A stretch of 64,000 nt of DNA. Origin: Lutibacter litoralis (lineage in GTDB: Bacteria; Bacteroidota; Bacteroidia; Flavobacteriales; Flavobacteriaceae). The DNA lies in assembly GCF_014646675.1 (NCBI RefSeq), contig NZ_BMNS01000001.1:570170-634169 (forward strand), given 5' to 3'. Within the stretch, counting starts at the first letter, position 1. Each line of letters starts with the position of its first letter. A program made the translations under genes and the position numbers. Under the pieces are notes generated by a model. It saw only the letters and a list, made by a program, of their open reading frames with translations, had not been told where the DNA came from and made no database searches. Of the stretch, positions 17,879-27,555 are shown in pieces.

Positions 17879-20410
17879 ATGAAAAGAATACTATTTTTCT
17901 TATTTATTATGGCTACCTGTGTGGTTTTTGCACAAGACAAAACAGCTTCTCAGGTACCCGTTCCAAACTACAGATTAGCATCTAAATTTTCACCAACAAA
18001 TCTTGCTAAATTAGTACACTCTACTACAGTTAGACCAAATTGGTTAAAAAATGGAAATCGTTTTTGGTACCAATACAAAACTACAGATGGTTCTAATTAC
18101 TATTTAGTTGATGCAGATAGAAAAACTAGAACTAAATTATTTGACAACGATAAAATGGCTAAATGGTTAACCGAAATAACCAAAGATCCATACGATGGGC
18201 AGAATTTACCTAGATTTAGTTTCAAATTTGTAAAAAATGAAACAGCAATACAATTTCGAGTTACTGCAACAGAAGAGGTGGAAGTTAAAGATGATGAAAA
18301 AGATAAAATTGATGAGGTAAAAGATACTATTAAAAAAGACTCAACCGAAATTAAAAAAGTCAAAAAGAAAAAACCTAAAATGGAGAAAAAAGTATATTTT
18401 CTCGAATATAAATTAGGAGGTAATGGCTTAACAATTATAGATAATTCTAAAAAAGATGATAAAAGAAAACGTTGGGCAAATATTTCCCCTGATAGTACCG
18501 TTGTCTTATTTTCAAAAAATCACAACCTATATTGGATGGATAAAGAGAATTTTTTGAAAGCTCTTAAAGATGAAAAAGACACTACAATTGTTGAAAACCA
18601 ATGGACAAAGGATGGTGTTGAAAATTATGGATATGGTGGTGGTTCTCGAGGAGAAAATAATGAAACTAAAGAAGAGAAGAAAGACGATAGAAAGGGCGTT
18701 TGGGGAATTTGGACTAGAGATTCTAAAAAGTTTATCTATCAAAAAACAGATTCTAGACATATTAAAGATTTGTGGGTAATTAATTCGGTTTCTAAAAAAA
18801 GACCAACCTTAGAAACCTATAAATACCATATGCCAGGAGAACAAGAATATTATAAATCAGAATTACAAATATTTGATATTCCGTCAAAAGAAATACTAAA
18901 TGTAAAATTAGATACTGTTAAACAACAAAGTCTTTCTGTTTACAGACATCAATATAAAAAATCGGAAGCTAGTGACGAGTTTAAACCTTCATTATTACTT
19001 TCAAAAAAAGGAAAAATTTATTTTAGTACTATAAGTAGAGATCGTAAAAAATTAGATATTTGTGTTGCGGATATTAATACGGGAGAGGTTGAAGTTTTAA
19101 TAGAAGAGCGTTTTAATACGTATATAGAAACAAGACCTTTAGTGTTATTAAATAATGAAACCGAAATGTTGCATTGGGCAGAAAGAGACGGTTGGGCACA
19201 TATTTATTTATATGATACCAAAGGAAACTTAAAAAATCAAATTACAAACGGACCTTACCACGTTGCTGGTATTGAAAATATTGATGAAAAAGAGCGTGTA
19301 ATGTATTTTACAGCAAATGGAGTTAATAGAAATATCGATCCTTATTACGAGCATTTGTACAGAATTAATTTAAATGGAACAGGCTTAAGAGGTATTAATT
19401 CTGGAGATTTTACTACAAATGTTAGCCTTTCAGATTCTAATAAATACTTTGTAAGTAACTATTCTAGAGTAGATAGTACGCCAAAATCAGAATTAAGAAG
19501 CAATACAGGTGCTTTAATTATGAATTTAGAAGAAGCGGATTTATCTCAATTACTTGCTACAGGTTATAAATTTCCAGAAACTTTTAAAATGAAGGCTAAC
19601 GATGGAATTACAGATTTATATGGCGTTATGTACAAACCGTATGATTTTGATGAAACAAAAAGTTATCCGTTATTAGAATATGTGTATCCAGGACCTCAAA
19701 CAGAGGCTGTAAATAAAGCATTTTCTGTACGTATGGATCGTTTAGATCGTATGGCTCAGGTTGGTTTTATTGTTGTTACTGTGGGAAACAGAGGAGGGCA
19801 TCCAGATCGTTCTAAATGGTATCATAATTATGGCTACGGAAATTTAAGAGATTATGGTTTGGCAGATAAAAAATATATTGCAGAACAATTAGCAGATAAA
19901 CATCCATATATTGATATTAATAAAGTTGGAATTTACGGTCATTCTGGTGGTGGATTTATGTCAACTGCTGCAATGTTAGTATATCCAGATTTCTTTAAAG
20001 CAGCAGTTTCTTCAGCAGGAAATCATGATAATTCTATGTACAATAGTTGGTGGAGTGAGACACACCATGGTGTTAAAGAAGAAATTGAAGCTGATGGTAG
20101 TATTAAATATAAGTATGATATTGATAAGAATCAATCGTTAGCAGCAAATTTAAAAGGGAATTTAATGTTGATTCACGGAGATGTAGATAATAATGTGCAT
20201 CCTGGAGGAACCATTAGAATGGCAGATGCTTTAATAAAAGCAAATAAGCGTTTTAAATTTATGATAATGCCTGGGCAACGTCATGGTTTTGGTAAAATGA
20301 CAGAATATTCTTTTTGGTTGCGTGCAGATCACTTCAGTAAATACTTTTTAGGAGTTGAAGCCTCAAACGTTGATATTCTTGAAATGAATAGAGACAAACC
20401 TAAGGGTTAA
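17879..20410 (+). CDS. S9 family prolyl oligopeptidase / DPP IV-like peptidase
   Basis: 843-residue exported serine peptidase. The signal peptide is MKRILFFLFIMATCVVFA. An N-terminal beta-propeller precedes an alpha/beta-hydrolase domain, where the nucleophile motif is GHSGGG (serine near residue 689), the acid lies in HGDVDNNVHP (about residue 770) and the histidine in GQRHGFG (about residue 802). The DPP IV branch releases X-Pro or X-Ala dipeptides from peptides. Unusual is a lysine/glutamate-rich stretch at about residues 133-170 (with KKVKKKKPKMEKK), probably an exposed loop of the propeller. It is a single-gene unit between two terminators. Confidence 0.9.
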   Translation: MKRILFFLFIMATCVVFAQDKTASQVPVPNYRLASKFSPTNLAKLVHSTTVRPNWLKNGNRFWYQYKTTDGSNYYLVDADRKTRTKLFDNDKMAKWLTEITKDPYDGQNLPRFSFKFVKNETAIQFRVTATEEVEVKDDEKDKIDEVKDTIKKDSTEIKKVKKKKPKMEKKVYFLEYKLGGNGLTIIDNSKKDDKRKRWANISPDSTVVLFSKNHNLYWMDKENFLKALKDEKDTTIVENQWTKDGVENYGYGGGSRGENNETKEEKKDDRKGVWGIWTRDSKKFIYQKTDSRHIKDLWVINSVSKKRPTLETYKYHMPGEQEYYKSELQIFDIPSKEILNVKLDTVKQQSLSVYRHQYKKSEASDEFKPSLLLSKKGKIYFSTISRDRKKLDICVADINTGEVEVLIEERFNTYIETRPLVLLNNETEMLHWAERDGWAHIYLYDTKGNLKNQITNGPYHVAGIENIDEKERVMYFTANGVNRNIDPYYEHLYRINLNGTGLRGINSGDFTTNVSLSDSNKYFVSNYSRVDSTPKSELRSNTGALIMNLEEADLSQLLATGYKFPETFKMKANDGITDLYGVMYKPYDFDETKSYPLLEYVYPGPQTEAVNKAFSVRMDRLDRMAQVGFIVVTVGNRGGHPDRSKWYHNYGYGNLRDYGLADKKYIAEQLADKHPYIDINKVGIYGHSGGGFMSTAAMLVYPDFFKAAVSSAGNHDNSMYNSWWSETHHGVKEEIEADGSIKYKYDIDKNQSLAANLKGNLMLIHGDVDNNVHPGGTIRMADALIKANKRFKFMIMPGQRHGFGKMTEYSFWLRADHFSKYFLGVEASNVDILEMNRDKPKG

Positions 20411-20424
20411 TATTATAAATACAT

Positions 20425-20464
20425 AAAAAAGCTGTTTGAAAATAATTTTCAAACAGCTTTTTTG
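20425..20464. terminator. bidirectional hairpin terminator
   Basis: AAGCTGTTTGAAAAT / ATTTTCAAACAGCTT forms a long palindromic hairpin with A and T runs between the convergent S9 peptidase and enoyl-CoA hydratase genes. Its core GCTGTTT resembles the glyS terminator. Confidence 0.85.
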
Positions 20465-20477
20465 TTATATAATTTTT

Positions 20478-21251
20478 TTAAAAGTTGGGCTTTCTTTTTT
20501 CTAAAAATGCAGTTGTTCCTTCTTTAAAATCATCTGTTTCGAAACTAACTCCAAATTGTTCAATTTCAACACTGTACCCATTAACGCAATTAGTGTAATT
20601 AGCATTTACTGCTTTAATTGCTGCTCCTATTGCTACTGAAGAATTACGTATTATTTTACTAGCTAATTTTTCGCATAAAGGTAATAGTTCTTCTTGTTCA
20701 ACAACATAATTTACCAAACCATATTGTTTGGCTTCCTCAGCAGAAATCATAGCTGCGGTCATAATCATTTCCATAGCTTTTCCTTTACCAACTAATTGCG
20801 GTAAACGTTGCGTACCGCCATAACCTGGAATTACACCCAAACTAACTTCTGGTAATCCCATTTTTGCATTAGAACTTGCAACTCTAAAATGTGCTGCCAT
20901 AGCTAATTCTAAACCACCACCTAGTGCAAACCCGTTAACTGCAGCAATTACAGGTGTACTTAAGTTTTGAACAAAATCGAATAATATTTCGTGTCCTTTT
21001 CTTGCAAGCTCTGTACCTTCTTCAACAGAAAAATTTGCAAATTCAGAAATATCTGCACCAGCAACAAACGCTTTTTCTCCGCTTCCAGTAATAATAATAA
21101 CTTTTACAGATTTGTCGGTTTCTAATAATTTAAATGCCTCATGCAATTCTGCTATAGTATTTTTATTTAAAGCATTTAATTTGGTTGGACGATTTATTGT
21201 AATTATGGCACTATTTTCGTTTTGCTCAACTACTATATTTTCGAAATTCAT
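20478..21251 (-). CDS. enoyl-CoA hydratase/isomerase family protein
   Basis: 257-residue crotonase-fold enzyme that probably hydrates trans-2-enoyl-CoA in fatty-acid or amino-acid degradation. The oxyanion-hole motifs are AFVAGADISEF (about residue 62) and NGFALGGGLELAMA (about residues 104-117); the catalytic glutamate positions are in PEVSLGVIPGYGGTQRLP. Length is usual for a stand-alone hydratase. Its ATG lies four bases after the sensor kinase stop, so both genes are likely on one transcript. Substrate chain length is unknown. Confidence 0.9.
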   Translation of the reverse strand: MNFENIVVEQNENSAIITINRPTKLNALNKNTIAELHEAFKLLETDKSVKVIIITGSGEKAFVAGADISEFANFSVEEGTELARKGHEILFDFVQNLSTPVIAAVNGFALGGGLELAMAAHFRVASSNAKMGLPEVSLGVIPGYGGTQRLPQLVGKGKAMEMIMTAAMISAEEAKQYGLVNYVVEQEELLPLCEKLASKIIRNSSVAIGAAIKAVNANYTNCVNGYSVEIEQFGVSFETDDFKEGTTAFLEKRKPNF

Positions 21252-21255
21252 ATTA

Positions 21256-22716
21256 TTATTTTTTAGGTACTATTATTTTAAAAACGGTTCCTTTATTAAG
21301 TTTTGATGTAAACGTAATAGAGCCATTATAAGCTTCAACTATATTTTTTACCATTCCTAAACCTAAGCCCATTCCGCTGGATTTAGTAGTGAATTTTGGT
21401 TCAAAAATCTTTTCTTTATCTTCAATTAAAATTCCTTTACCATTATCTGCTACAGTAATTATAACATTTTTTTCGTTATCTGAAACTGTAACTTCAATCT
21501 TTTTATTTTCAACTTCTTCTAAAGCTTGTGTTGCATTTTTAACCAAATTAGTTACTACTCTTATTAATTGGGTTTTATCTAATTCAGCTGTAATTACTTC
21601 TTTTTCAGAAAAATAGGAGATATAATCTTCTGTAAAAATATCTAAGGCATATTTAACTACTTTAACAACATTTAGCTCTTCTCTGTTTTGAGTTGGCATT
21701 TTAGCAAAGTTAGAGAAAGCCGAAGCAATTGAACTCATAGTATCAATTTGCTGAATTAATGTTTTGCTAAATTCATTAATTTTCTGGTTAATATTAGGGT
21801 CGGTTGGGTCAAATTTTTGTTGAAAACTTTGCACCGTTAAACGCATTGGGGTTAACGGATTTTTAATTTCATGGGCAACCTGTTTAGCCATTTCTCGCCA
21901 GGCCTGTTCTCGTTCTCCTTTTGCTAATTTTACAGCACTTTCTTCTAATTCATCAATCATTTCATTAAATGCATTTACCAAAGTAAACATTTCGGCACTC
22001 GCATCTTTTAAAATAATTTTTTCATTACGTCTATTTAAGCGAGTTAAGCTCATTTTATCGGTTACAGTTTTGATAGACCTAGTAATATAACTTGATATAA
22101 AATAAGCCAACCCAATAGCCAATAAAAACATGAGAATGTACACGTATGCCATCCTAATTAAAAACTCTTCTAAGTCCTTATTTTGTGCTGTGTTATCTTG
22201 TATGTATTGTAAATTTAAAATACCAATTGGTTTAAATTTATTATCTGTAATATAAGAGTAGGAAGATTGTAAATTTTTGCCTTTAAGAGCTTTAGTGTCA
22301 ACAAAGCGATGTTGGATAGTATTGTTAATTCCTTTTAAGATAGTGTCACTAAGTTTTGTAGGGGTATCGCTTTTAACAAATCCAGCTTCTGAACTTTTCG
22401 CAATATTTCCAGCCAAATCATAGATGTTAATTTCCAATTTTTCAATATCTGAAATTTCGTGTACTTTTTCTCTAAAAATAAGTTTTAAATTTTCTTCTAC
22501 AATTGGAAATGTATTTCCACTACCGCTATTTAACCAATAGTTTATAGAGGCTTTTACAGCTTCTTCTTTTCTTTCTAACCTTCCTTCATTATACTCGTCG
22601 GTTTGTTCTTTGTATTGATAAATGGTAACAGCAGCAATTAAAATAGAAGCAAATAAAATTAACAATATCATTGCTAAAAATATTCGAATACGTAGAGAAA
22701 GAAGTCTAATTTTCAT
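21256..22716 (-). CDS. sensor histidine kinase
   Basis: 486-residue membrane sensor kinase. The first membrane helix is at about residues 12-33, a periplasmic sensor follows (to about residue 185), then the second helix (about 187-210) and a HAMP linker. The phosphoacceptor motif is VAHEIKNPLTPMRL (histidine near residue 284), and the ATP-binding domain shows the N box NLVKNATQAL, the G1 box VADNGKGI and the G2 box GMGLGLGMVKNI. It resembles NtrY-like kinases. No response regulator gene is adjacent, so its partner must be elsewhere. It is the upstream gene of a two-gene unit with enoyl-CoA hydratase. Confidence 0.9.
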   Translation of the reverse strand: MKIRLLSLRIRIFLAMILLILFASILIAAVTIYQYKEQTDEYNEGRLERKEEAVKASINYWLNSGSGNTFPIVEENLKLIFREKVHEISDIEKLEINIYDLAGNIAKSSEAGFVKSDTPTKLSDTILKGINNTIQHRFVDTKALKGKNLQSSYSYITDNKFKPIGILNLQYIQDNTAQNKDLEEFLIRMAYVYILMFLLAIGLAYFISSYITRSIKTVTDKMSLTRLNRRNEKIILKDASAEMFTLVNAFNEMIDELEESAVKLAKGEREQAWREMAKQVAHEIKNPLTPMRLTVQSFQQKFDPTDPNINQKINEFSKTLIQQIDTMSSIASAFSNFAKMPTQNREELNVVKVVKYALDIFTEDYISYFSEKEVITAELDKTQLIRVVTNLVKNATQALEEVENKKIEVTVSDNEKNVIITVADNGKGILIEDKEKIFEPKFTTKSSGMGLGLGMVKNIVEAYNGSITFTSKLNKGTVFKIIVPKK

Positions 22717-22890
22717 TTAAATTTATTTTCGCCAACTTATTTATTTTTAATCCTTTAGAAGGATTGTTGTTGGTTGTTTTTATTAAATTATTTAAAGTAA
22801 ATATACAGATTAATTACTATCTTTTTTTGTATGAATAATCATAATTAAATGGATAATACAACCTAACCTACAACAAATGTACCAAGAAAG

Positions 22891-23148
22891 TTATTTATAT
22901 TTAAGTTTTAGAATTATTAATATTAATGCTAGAAAAGCTGTGATAGTATTAGCAAGTATCATTGCAAAACTATTTAAATGAATACCATATAGCAACCATA
23001 ATATAATACCAACAAAAAAAATAATAAACATAGGTAACGATAAACTTTCTGTATTTTTCGATTTCCAAGCTTTTACCACTTGTGGTACAAATGCTGTCGT
23101 AGTTAAAACCGCAGCAACTAAACCAATAATCTCGTAAGCATCTATCAT
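22891..23148 (-). CDS. SemiSWEET sugar transporter
   Basis: 85-residue membrane protein with three hydrophobic helices (about residues 5-24, 40-57 and 62-81), the half-unit form of SWEET transporters that dimerises to move sugars across the membrane. The PQ motif FVPQVVKAWKSKNTESLS at about residues 21-38 marks the PQ-loop family, and the tryptophan/asparagine pattern downstream (WLLYGIHLNSFAMILANTI) matches SemiSWEET. The substrate is not inferable. It is a single gene. The flanking stretch 23149-23336 is AT-rich and I see nothing in it. Confidence 0.85.
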   Translation of the reverse strand: MIDAYEIIGLVAAVLTTTAFVPQVVKAWKSKNTESLSLPMFIIFFVGIILWLLYGIHLNSFAMILANTITAFLALILIILKLKYK

Positions 23149-23336
23149 TATCTTTGTTTATGTGTTAAACTATTTAAGGATTTAAAGATTAAAAGGTTAT
23201 GTATTTTAATGACCTGACTTTTTTGTATGTAAAAATTCTATATTTTAAGAATAAAATGATTGTAAAAAACAGAAAAAATAGCTTCAACTATGCTCCGCCA
23301 CTCAACTTTAAGGCTTTCTAACTTTTAGACTAAATA

Positions 23337-26300
23337 CTACCCAACAATATTTACAATTTTACCTGGTACAACTATTACTTTTTTAGGTGTTCTGCCTTGT
23401 AATTGCGCTTGTGTTTTTTCGTGCGCCATAACTGCGGCTTCAATTTCATCTTTATTTAAATCTAATGAAAGTTCCATAGTAAAACGCATTTTTCCGTTGA
23501 AAGAAATAGGATATTCCTTACTGCTTTCTACTAAATATTTGGCTTCAAATATTGGAAAATCTACGGTTGAAATTGATGTTGTATGTCCTAATTTACTCCA
23601 TAATTCTTCTGCAATATGTGGCGCATATGGCTCAATAATAATTGCTAAAGGTTCTAAAATTGAACGTTTGTTACATTTTAAGGCTGTTAACTCGTTTACA
23701 GCAATCATAAATGTTGAAACCGACGTATTAAAAGAAAAATTAGCGATATCTTCTTCAACCTTCTTAATGGTTTTATGCAATGTTTTTAGTTCGTCTTTTG
23801 TTGGCGCGTCATCTGAAACTGAAAACTCACCATTAACAATATATAATTTCCATAATTTTTTCAAGAAACTATAAACACCAGAAATCCCTGAAGTTTTCCA
23901 AGGTTTAGATTGCTCTAAAGGACCTAAAAACATTTCGAACAAACGCAAACTATCTGCTCCGTATTCTTCACAAATTTCATCTGGATTTACAACATTGTAT
24001 TTAGATTTCGACATTTTTTCAACCTCGCGCTTAACTTTGAATGTTCCATCATCTTCTAAAACAAATTCAGCACCTTTAAATTCTTCTCTCCAATTTTTAA
24101 AAGCTTCAATATCTAATTCATCATGAGTATTTACAAAGGCAACATCTGAATGAATTTGTTGTACTTTCAAATCTCCAATTAAACCTTTTGAAACAAATTT
24201 ATTTTCACCTTCAACTCTATATACAAAAGCACTCGTCCCTGTTATCATTCCTTGGTTGATTAGCTTTTTGGCGTATTCATCTGTTGGAACAAAACCTCTG
24301 TCGAACATAAATTTTTGCCAAAAACGAGAATATAATAAATGTCCGGTTGCGTGTTCGCTTCCACCAATATATAAATCTACATCTTGCCAGTAATTAATCG
24401 CTTCTTTCGAAAACATTTCCTCATTATTTTGAGCATCCATATAACGATTGAAATACTGCGAACTTCCGGCCCAACCTGGCATGGTATTTAATTCTAATGG
24501 AAAAATAGTTACATTATCAATTAAGTCGTTTGAAACAACTTCATTTTTAACAGAGTTCCAAGCCCAAACAGTTGCATTTCCTAATGGTGGTTTTCCATCT
24601 TCAGTTGGTAAATACTTTTCAACTTCTGGTAACACAATTGGCAAATGTTGTTTGTCAATCATTTGTGGTAATCCATTTTTATAATATACTGGAAACGGTT
24701 CTCCCCAATAACGTTGACGGCTAAAAACAGCATCACGTAAACGATAATTTATTTTTCCGTAACCAAAACCCTTTTGTTCAATTTCGTAAATAATGCGTTT
24801 CATGGCTTTTTTATACGTTAAGCCATTTAAGAAATCTGAATTAGCAATTTTAATTCCTTCTTTTGTAGCACATGCTTCTTCTGAAATATCTACACCTTCA
24901 AAAATATTTGGTATTTCTAAACCAAAATGTTTTGCAAATGCGTAATCGCGTTCATCTCCACAAGGAACTGCCATTACAGCACCTGTTCCGTAACTTGCCA
25001 ACACATAATCTCCGATCCATATTTGCACTTTTTTGCCTGTAAAAGGATGCAAAGCATAGGCACCAGTAAATACACCAGAAATGGTTTTTACATCTGCCAT
25101 TCGATCCAATTCACTTCGTTTTGCAGTTGCTTTTTGGTAAGCTTCAACAGCTTCTTTTTGTTCAGCAGTTGTAATTTTTGAAACCAATTCGTGCTCTGGA
25201 GCAAGTGTCATAAAACTTACTCCGTAAATAGTATCGGGACGGGTTGTAAAAACAGAAATTTCCCAACCTGAATCCTGCTCTAAAACAGTAGCTTCTTTAG
25301 TTAAATTTTCTTGAGGATATACAGGAAATTGCAATGCTGTTTCAATTTTTGAAACAACGCTGTAGGGAGCATCAACAACTTCATTTATAGAAAAACGTAA
25401 GACATTAAAACCTTGACTTTCAAAATATTTAGTTCTTGAAGCTTCATCTTCTTTTCCAGAAAATTCAACAATTGTTTTTTTAACAAAACATACATAATCA
25501 ACAAGAAAAACGCCAACCATATATTTAGCTCTAAATTTTGAAGATCCTTTTTTCTTTTTTAATTCATCCCACAATAAAGTTTCCGCTTTAGATGGGTTTG
25601 ATCTATTTTCTTTAAGCGTTTCAAATTCTTTGTAAGATAATTTTACGTCTTTACTTTCAGAAATAGTATTAGGAGCTACTTTAAACGAAACCATTGCACC
25701 TTCCGAACGTCCAATCCAATAGGTTTGGGAATCTTTTAAAGGTTGTGGCCAATCTATTTTATCTAATCCATCTAATAAACGTTGTGCATACGCAGTAATT
25801 CGCATACTCCATTGCATCATTTTTTTACGTACTACGGTATGTCCGCCACGTTCTGAAACACCGTTTACAATTTCATCATTTGCCAATACGGTTCCTAATC
25901 CAGGACACCAATTTACTTCGGTTTCAGATAAAAATGTTAATCTATATTTTAATAATACTTTTTGTTTTTCTTCTTCTGAATAATTTTTCCATTCTTGCGC
26001 AGAAAAGATAGCTGTTTCTTCATCGCAAACTGCATTAATATTTTTATTTCCTTCTTCAGAAAAAACTTTTTCTAATTCAGAAATGGCTCTTGCTTGGTCG
26101 GTATCTTTACAATAATAAGACTCAAATAGTTGAATAAAAATCCACTGCGTCCATTTGTAATAATTAGGATCTGAAGTTCTTACTTCGCGCGACCAATCAA
26201 ACGAAAAACCAATTTTATCTAATTGTTTTCTGTAGGTTTTAATATTAGCTTCGGTGGTAATTGCTGGATGTTGCCCTGTTTGAATTGCATATTGTTCTGC

Positions 26301-26552
26301 AGGTAAACCAAAAGAATCGTATCCTTGCGGATGTAACACATTAAACCCTTTATGGCGTTTGTAGCGCGCATAAATATCAGACGCAATATATCCGAGCGGA
26401 TGCCCAACGTGCAAACCTGCTCCTGACGGATATGGAAACATATCCAAAACATAAAACTTTGGTTTGTTAGATATATTCTCTGCTTTAAAAGTTTGATTTT
26501 CTGCCCAATATTGTTGCCAGTTAGCTTCAATTTCTCTAAAATTGTATTCCAT
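23337..26552 (-). CDS. leuS: leucyl-tRNA synthetase with inserted endonuclease-like domain
   Basis: 1071-residue class I synthetase for tRNA-Leu. The HIGH-type motif is HVGHPLGYIASD (about residues 48-59), and the KMSKS loop is VEKMSKSKYNVV; the editing (CP1) domain has FTTRPDTIYGVSF and YGTGAVMAVPCGDERDY. A stretch of about 100 residues (about 305-407) between GRSEGAMVSFKV and the TTRPDT motif does not belong to LeuS: it reads as a DUF559 endonuclease-like domain and is listed separately. The frame is intact through the insert. The other LeuS motifs are complete, so the enzyme is expected to be functional. It is a single gene ending next to an AT-rich gap. Confidence 0.95.
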   Translation of the reverse strand: MEYNFREIEANWQQYWAENQTFKAENISNKPKFYVLDMFPYPSGAGLHVGHPLGYIASDIYARYKRHKGFNVLHPQGYDSFGLPAEQYAIQTGQHPAITTEANIKTYRKQLDKIGFSFDWSREVRTSDPNYYKWTQWIFIQLFESYYCKDTDQARAISELEKVFSEEGNKNINAVCDEETAIFSAQEWKNYSEEEKQKVLLKYRLTFLSETEVNWCPGLGTVLANDEIVNGVSERGGHTVVRKKMMQWSMRITAYAQRLLDGLDKIDWPQPLKDSQTYWIGRSEGAMVSFKVAPNTISESKDVKLSYKEFETLKENRSNPSKAETLLWDELKKKKGSSKFRAKYMVGVFLVDYVCFVKKTIVEFSGKEDEASRTKYFESQGFNVLRFSINEVVDAPYSVVSKIETALQFPVYPQENLTKEATVLEQDSGWEISVFTTRPDTIYGVSFMTLAPEHELVSKITTAEQKEAVEAYQKATAKRSELDRMADVKTISGVFTGAYALHPFTGKKVQIWIGDYVLASYGTGAVMAVPCGDERDYAFAKHFGLEIPNIFEGVDISEEACATKEGIKIANSDFLNGLTYKKAMKRIIYEIEQKGFGYGKINYRLRDAVFSRQRYWGEPFPVYYKNGLPQMIDKQHLPIVLPEVEKYLPTEDGKPPLGNATVWAWNSVKNEVVSNDLIDNVTIFPLELNTMPGWAGSSQYFNRYMDAQNNEEMFSKEAINYWQDVDLYIGGSEHATGHLLYSRFWQKFMFDRGFVPTDEYAKKLINQGMITGTSAFVYRVEGENKFVSKGLIGDLKVQQIHSDVAFVNTHDELDIEAFKNWREEFKGAEFVLEDDGTFKVKREVEKMSKSKYNVVNPDEICEEYGADSLRLFEMFLGPLEQSKPWKTSGISGVYSFLKKLWKLYIVNGEFSVSDDAPTKDELKTLHKTIKKVEEDIANFSFNTSVSTFMIAVNELTALKCNKRSILEPLAIIIEPYAPHIAEELWSKLGHTTSISTVDFPIFEAKYLVESSKEYPISFNGKMRFTMELSLDLNKDEIEAAVMAHEKTQAQLQGRTPKKVIVVPGKIVNIVG
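25331..25640 (-). other. DUF559 (Vsr-like endonuclease fold) insertion inside LeuS
   Basis: About 100 residues at LeuS positions 305-407 carry the DUF559 hallmarks: NRSNPSKAETLLWDELK, the FRAKYMVGVFLVDYVC strand with a candidate catalytic aspartate, the KKTIVEFSG strand with glutamate, and the YFESQGFNVLRFSINEVV helix-strand-helix end. The usual G-x-H segment after the glutamate is shortened to GKEDEAS, so nuclease activity is doubtful. The insertion keeps the LeuS frame and sits on the editing domain's entrance, just upstream of TTRPDT. Confidence 0.85.
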
Positions 26553-26670
26553 CCTTATTATTCCATTTTTAAAAGCGCAAAGTTACGTTTTATAAATAGA
26601 ATTATAAAGCGTATTTTTAGCCTAGAAAATTTATTAAAATATTGTAAAATAAACTATTTTTAAAATTATA

Positions 26671-27441
26671 ATGAATAAAGAAATTGGATTGGTGCTTTCT
26701 GGTGGAGGTGTTAGGGCTATTGCACATGTAGGTTTTTTACAAGTATTGTTAGAAAATAACATTAAACTAACAAGGGTTTCTGGAACTAGTGCTGGCGCTT
26801 TGGTCTGTGCGCTATATGCTGCTGGGTATAAAACTGACGAAATGATGTCTTTTTTTAGAGAAACACCTTTGTTAAAATTATCTCTATACGCCTTAAATAA
26901 ACCAGGTATTATGGATAGTGAAAAGTATATTGGTTTTTTTAAAAAATATTTTCCTGAAGACACTTTTGAAAGTTTAAAAATGCCATTAACTATAACTGCT
27001 ACTAATTTATTAAATGGGAAATTAGATTATTTTAATTCTGGTCAGTTAATTAAACCTTTGATAGCTTCTTGTGCTTTGCCTCCAGTTTTTTCTCCTATTG
27101 AAATTGATGAAAATTTATATTCTGATGGAGGGGTTTTAAATAATTTTCCTATTGAACCTTTAAAAGATACCTGTTCAAGAATTTTAGGAAGCTTTGTAAA
27201 TCCTATTGAAGAAATAGATAAATCAGAGATAAATTCATCTATGAAATTAATGTATAGAGTCTACCATATTGGTTTAGACGCAAGTAATATTAAGAAATTC
27301 TCGGAATGCGATTATGTTTTTTCTCCAAAAGAAATTGATAAGGTGGGTGTTTTAGATGCTAATGGAATAGATAAAGCCTATAAAATTGGGTATGAAAGTG
27401 CACAAAAAGAAATTGAAACTATTTTAAAATCTATTCAATAG
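26671..27441 (+). CDS. patatin-like phospholipase
   Basis: 256-residue lipid acyl hydrolase of the patatin family. The oxyanion hole is SGGGVRAIAHVG at residues 10-21, the nucleophile elbow GTSAGAL (serine about residue 39) and the catalytic aspartate in YSDGGVLNNFP (about residue 153). No signal peptide is present, so it is cytoplasmic or secreted by another route, as for the bacterial RssA-like proteins. The ATG at 26671 starts with NKEIGLVLSGGG, the conserved N-terminus. It runs divergently from leuS, separated by about 120 bases. Confidence 0.9.
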   Translation: MNKEIGLVLSGGGVRAIAHVGFLQVLLENNIKLTRVSGTSAGALVCALYAAGYKTDEMMSFFRETPLLKLSLYALNKPGIMDSEKYIGFFKKYFPEDTFESLKMPLTITATNLLNGKLDYFNSGQLIKPLIASCALPPVFSPIEIDENLYSDGGVLNNFPIEPLKDTCSRILGSFVNPIEEIDKSEINSSMKLMYRVYHIGLDASNIKKFSECDYVFSPKEIDKVGVLDANGIDKAYKIGYESAQKEIETILKSIQ

Positions 27442-27555
27442 TTTATATGCGGGTTACAGGTATTACATGAAATTATTTATAAGAGGTTAAGATAATACAT
27501 TATTTTTAGTTTCATAATTGGTAATTTTCAGCCATGAATATTTATAAATATTAAC

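Noticed and set aside
18100..18363. Antisense ORF within the S9 peptidase gene
   Set aside because: It is opposite the low-complexity lysine/glutamate stretch and shows no domain.
23149..23336. tRNA or small RNA in the gap before leuS
   Set aside because: No cloverleaf, no strong hairpin and no promoter-like element were found; it looks like plain AT-rich spacer.
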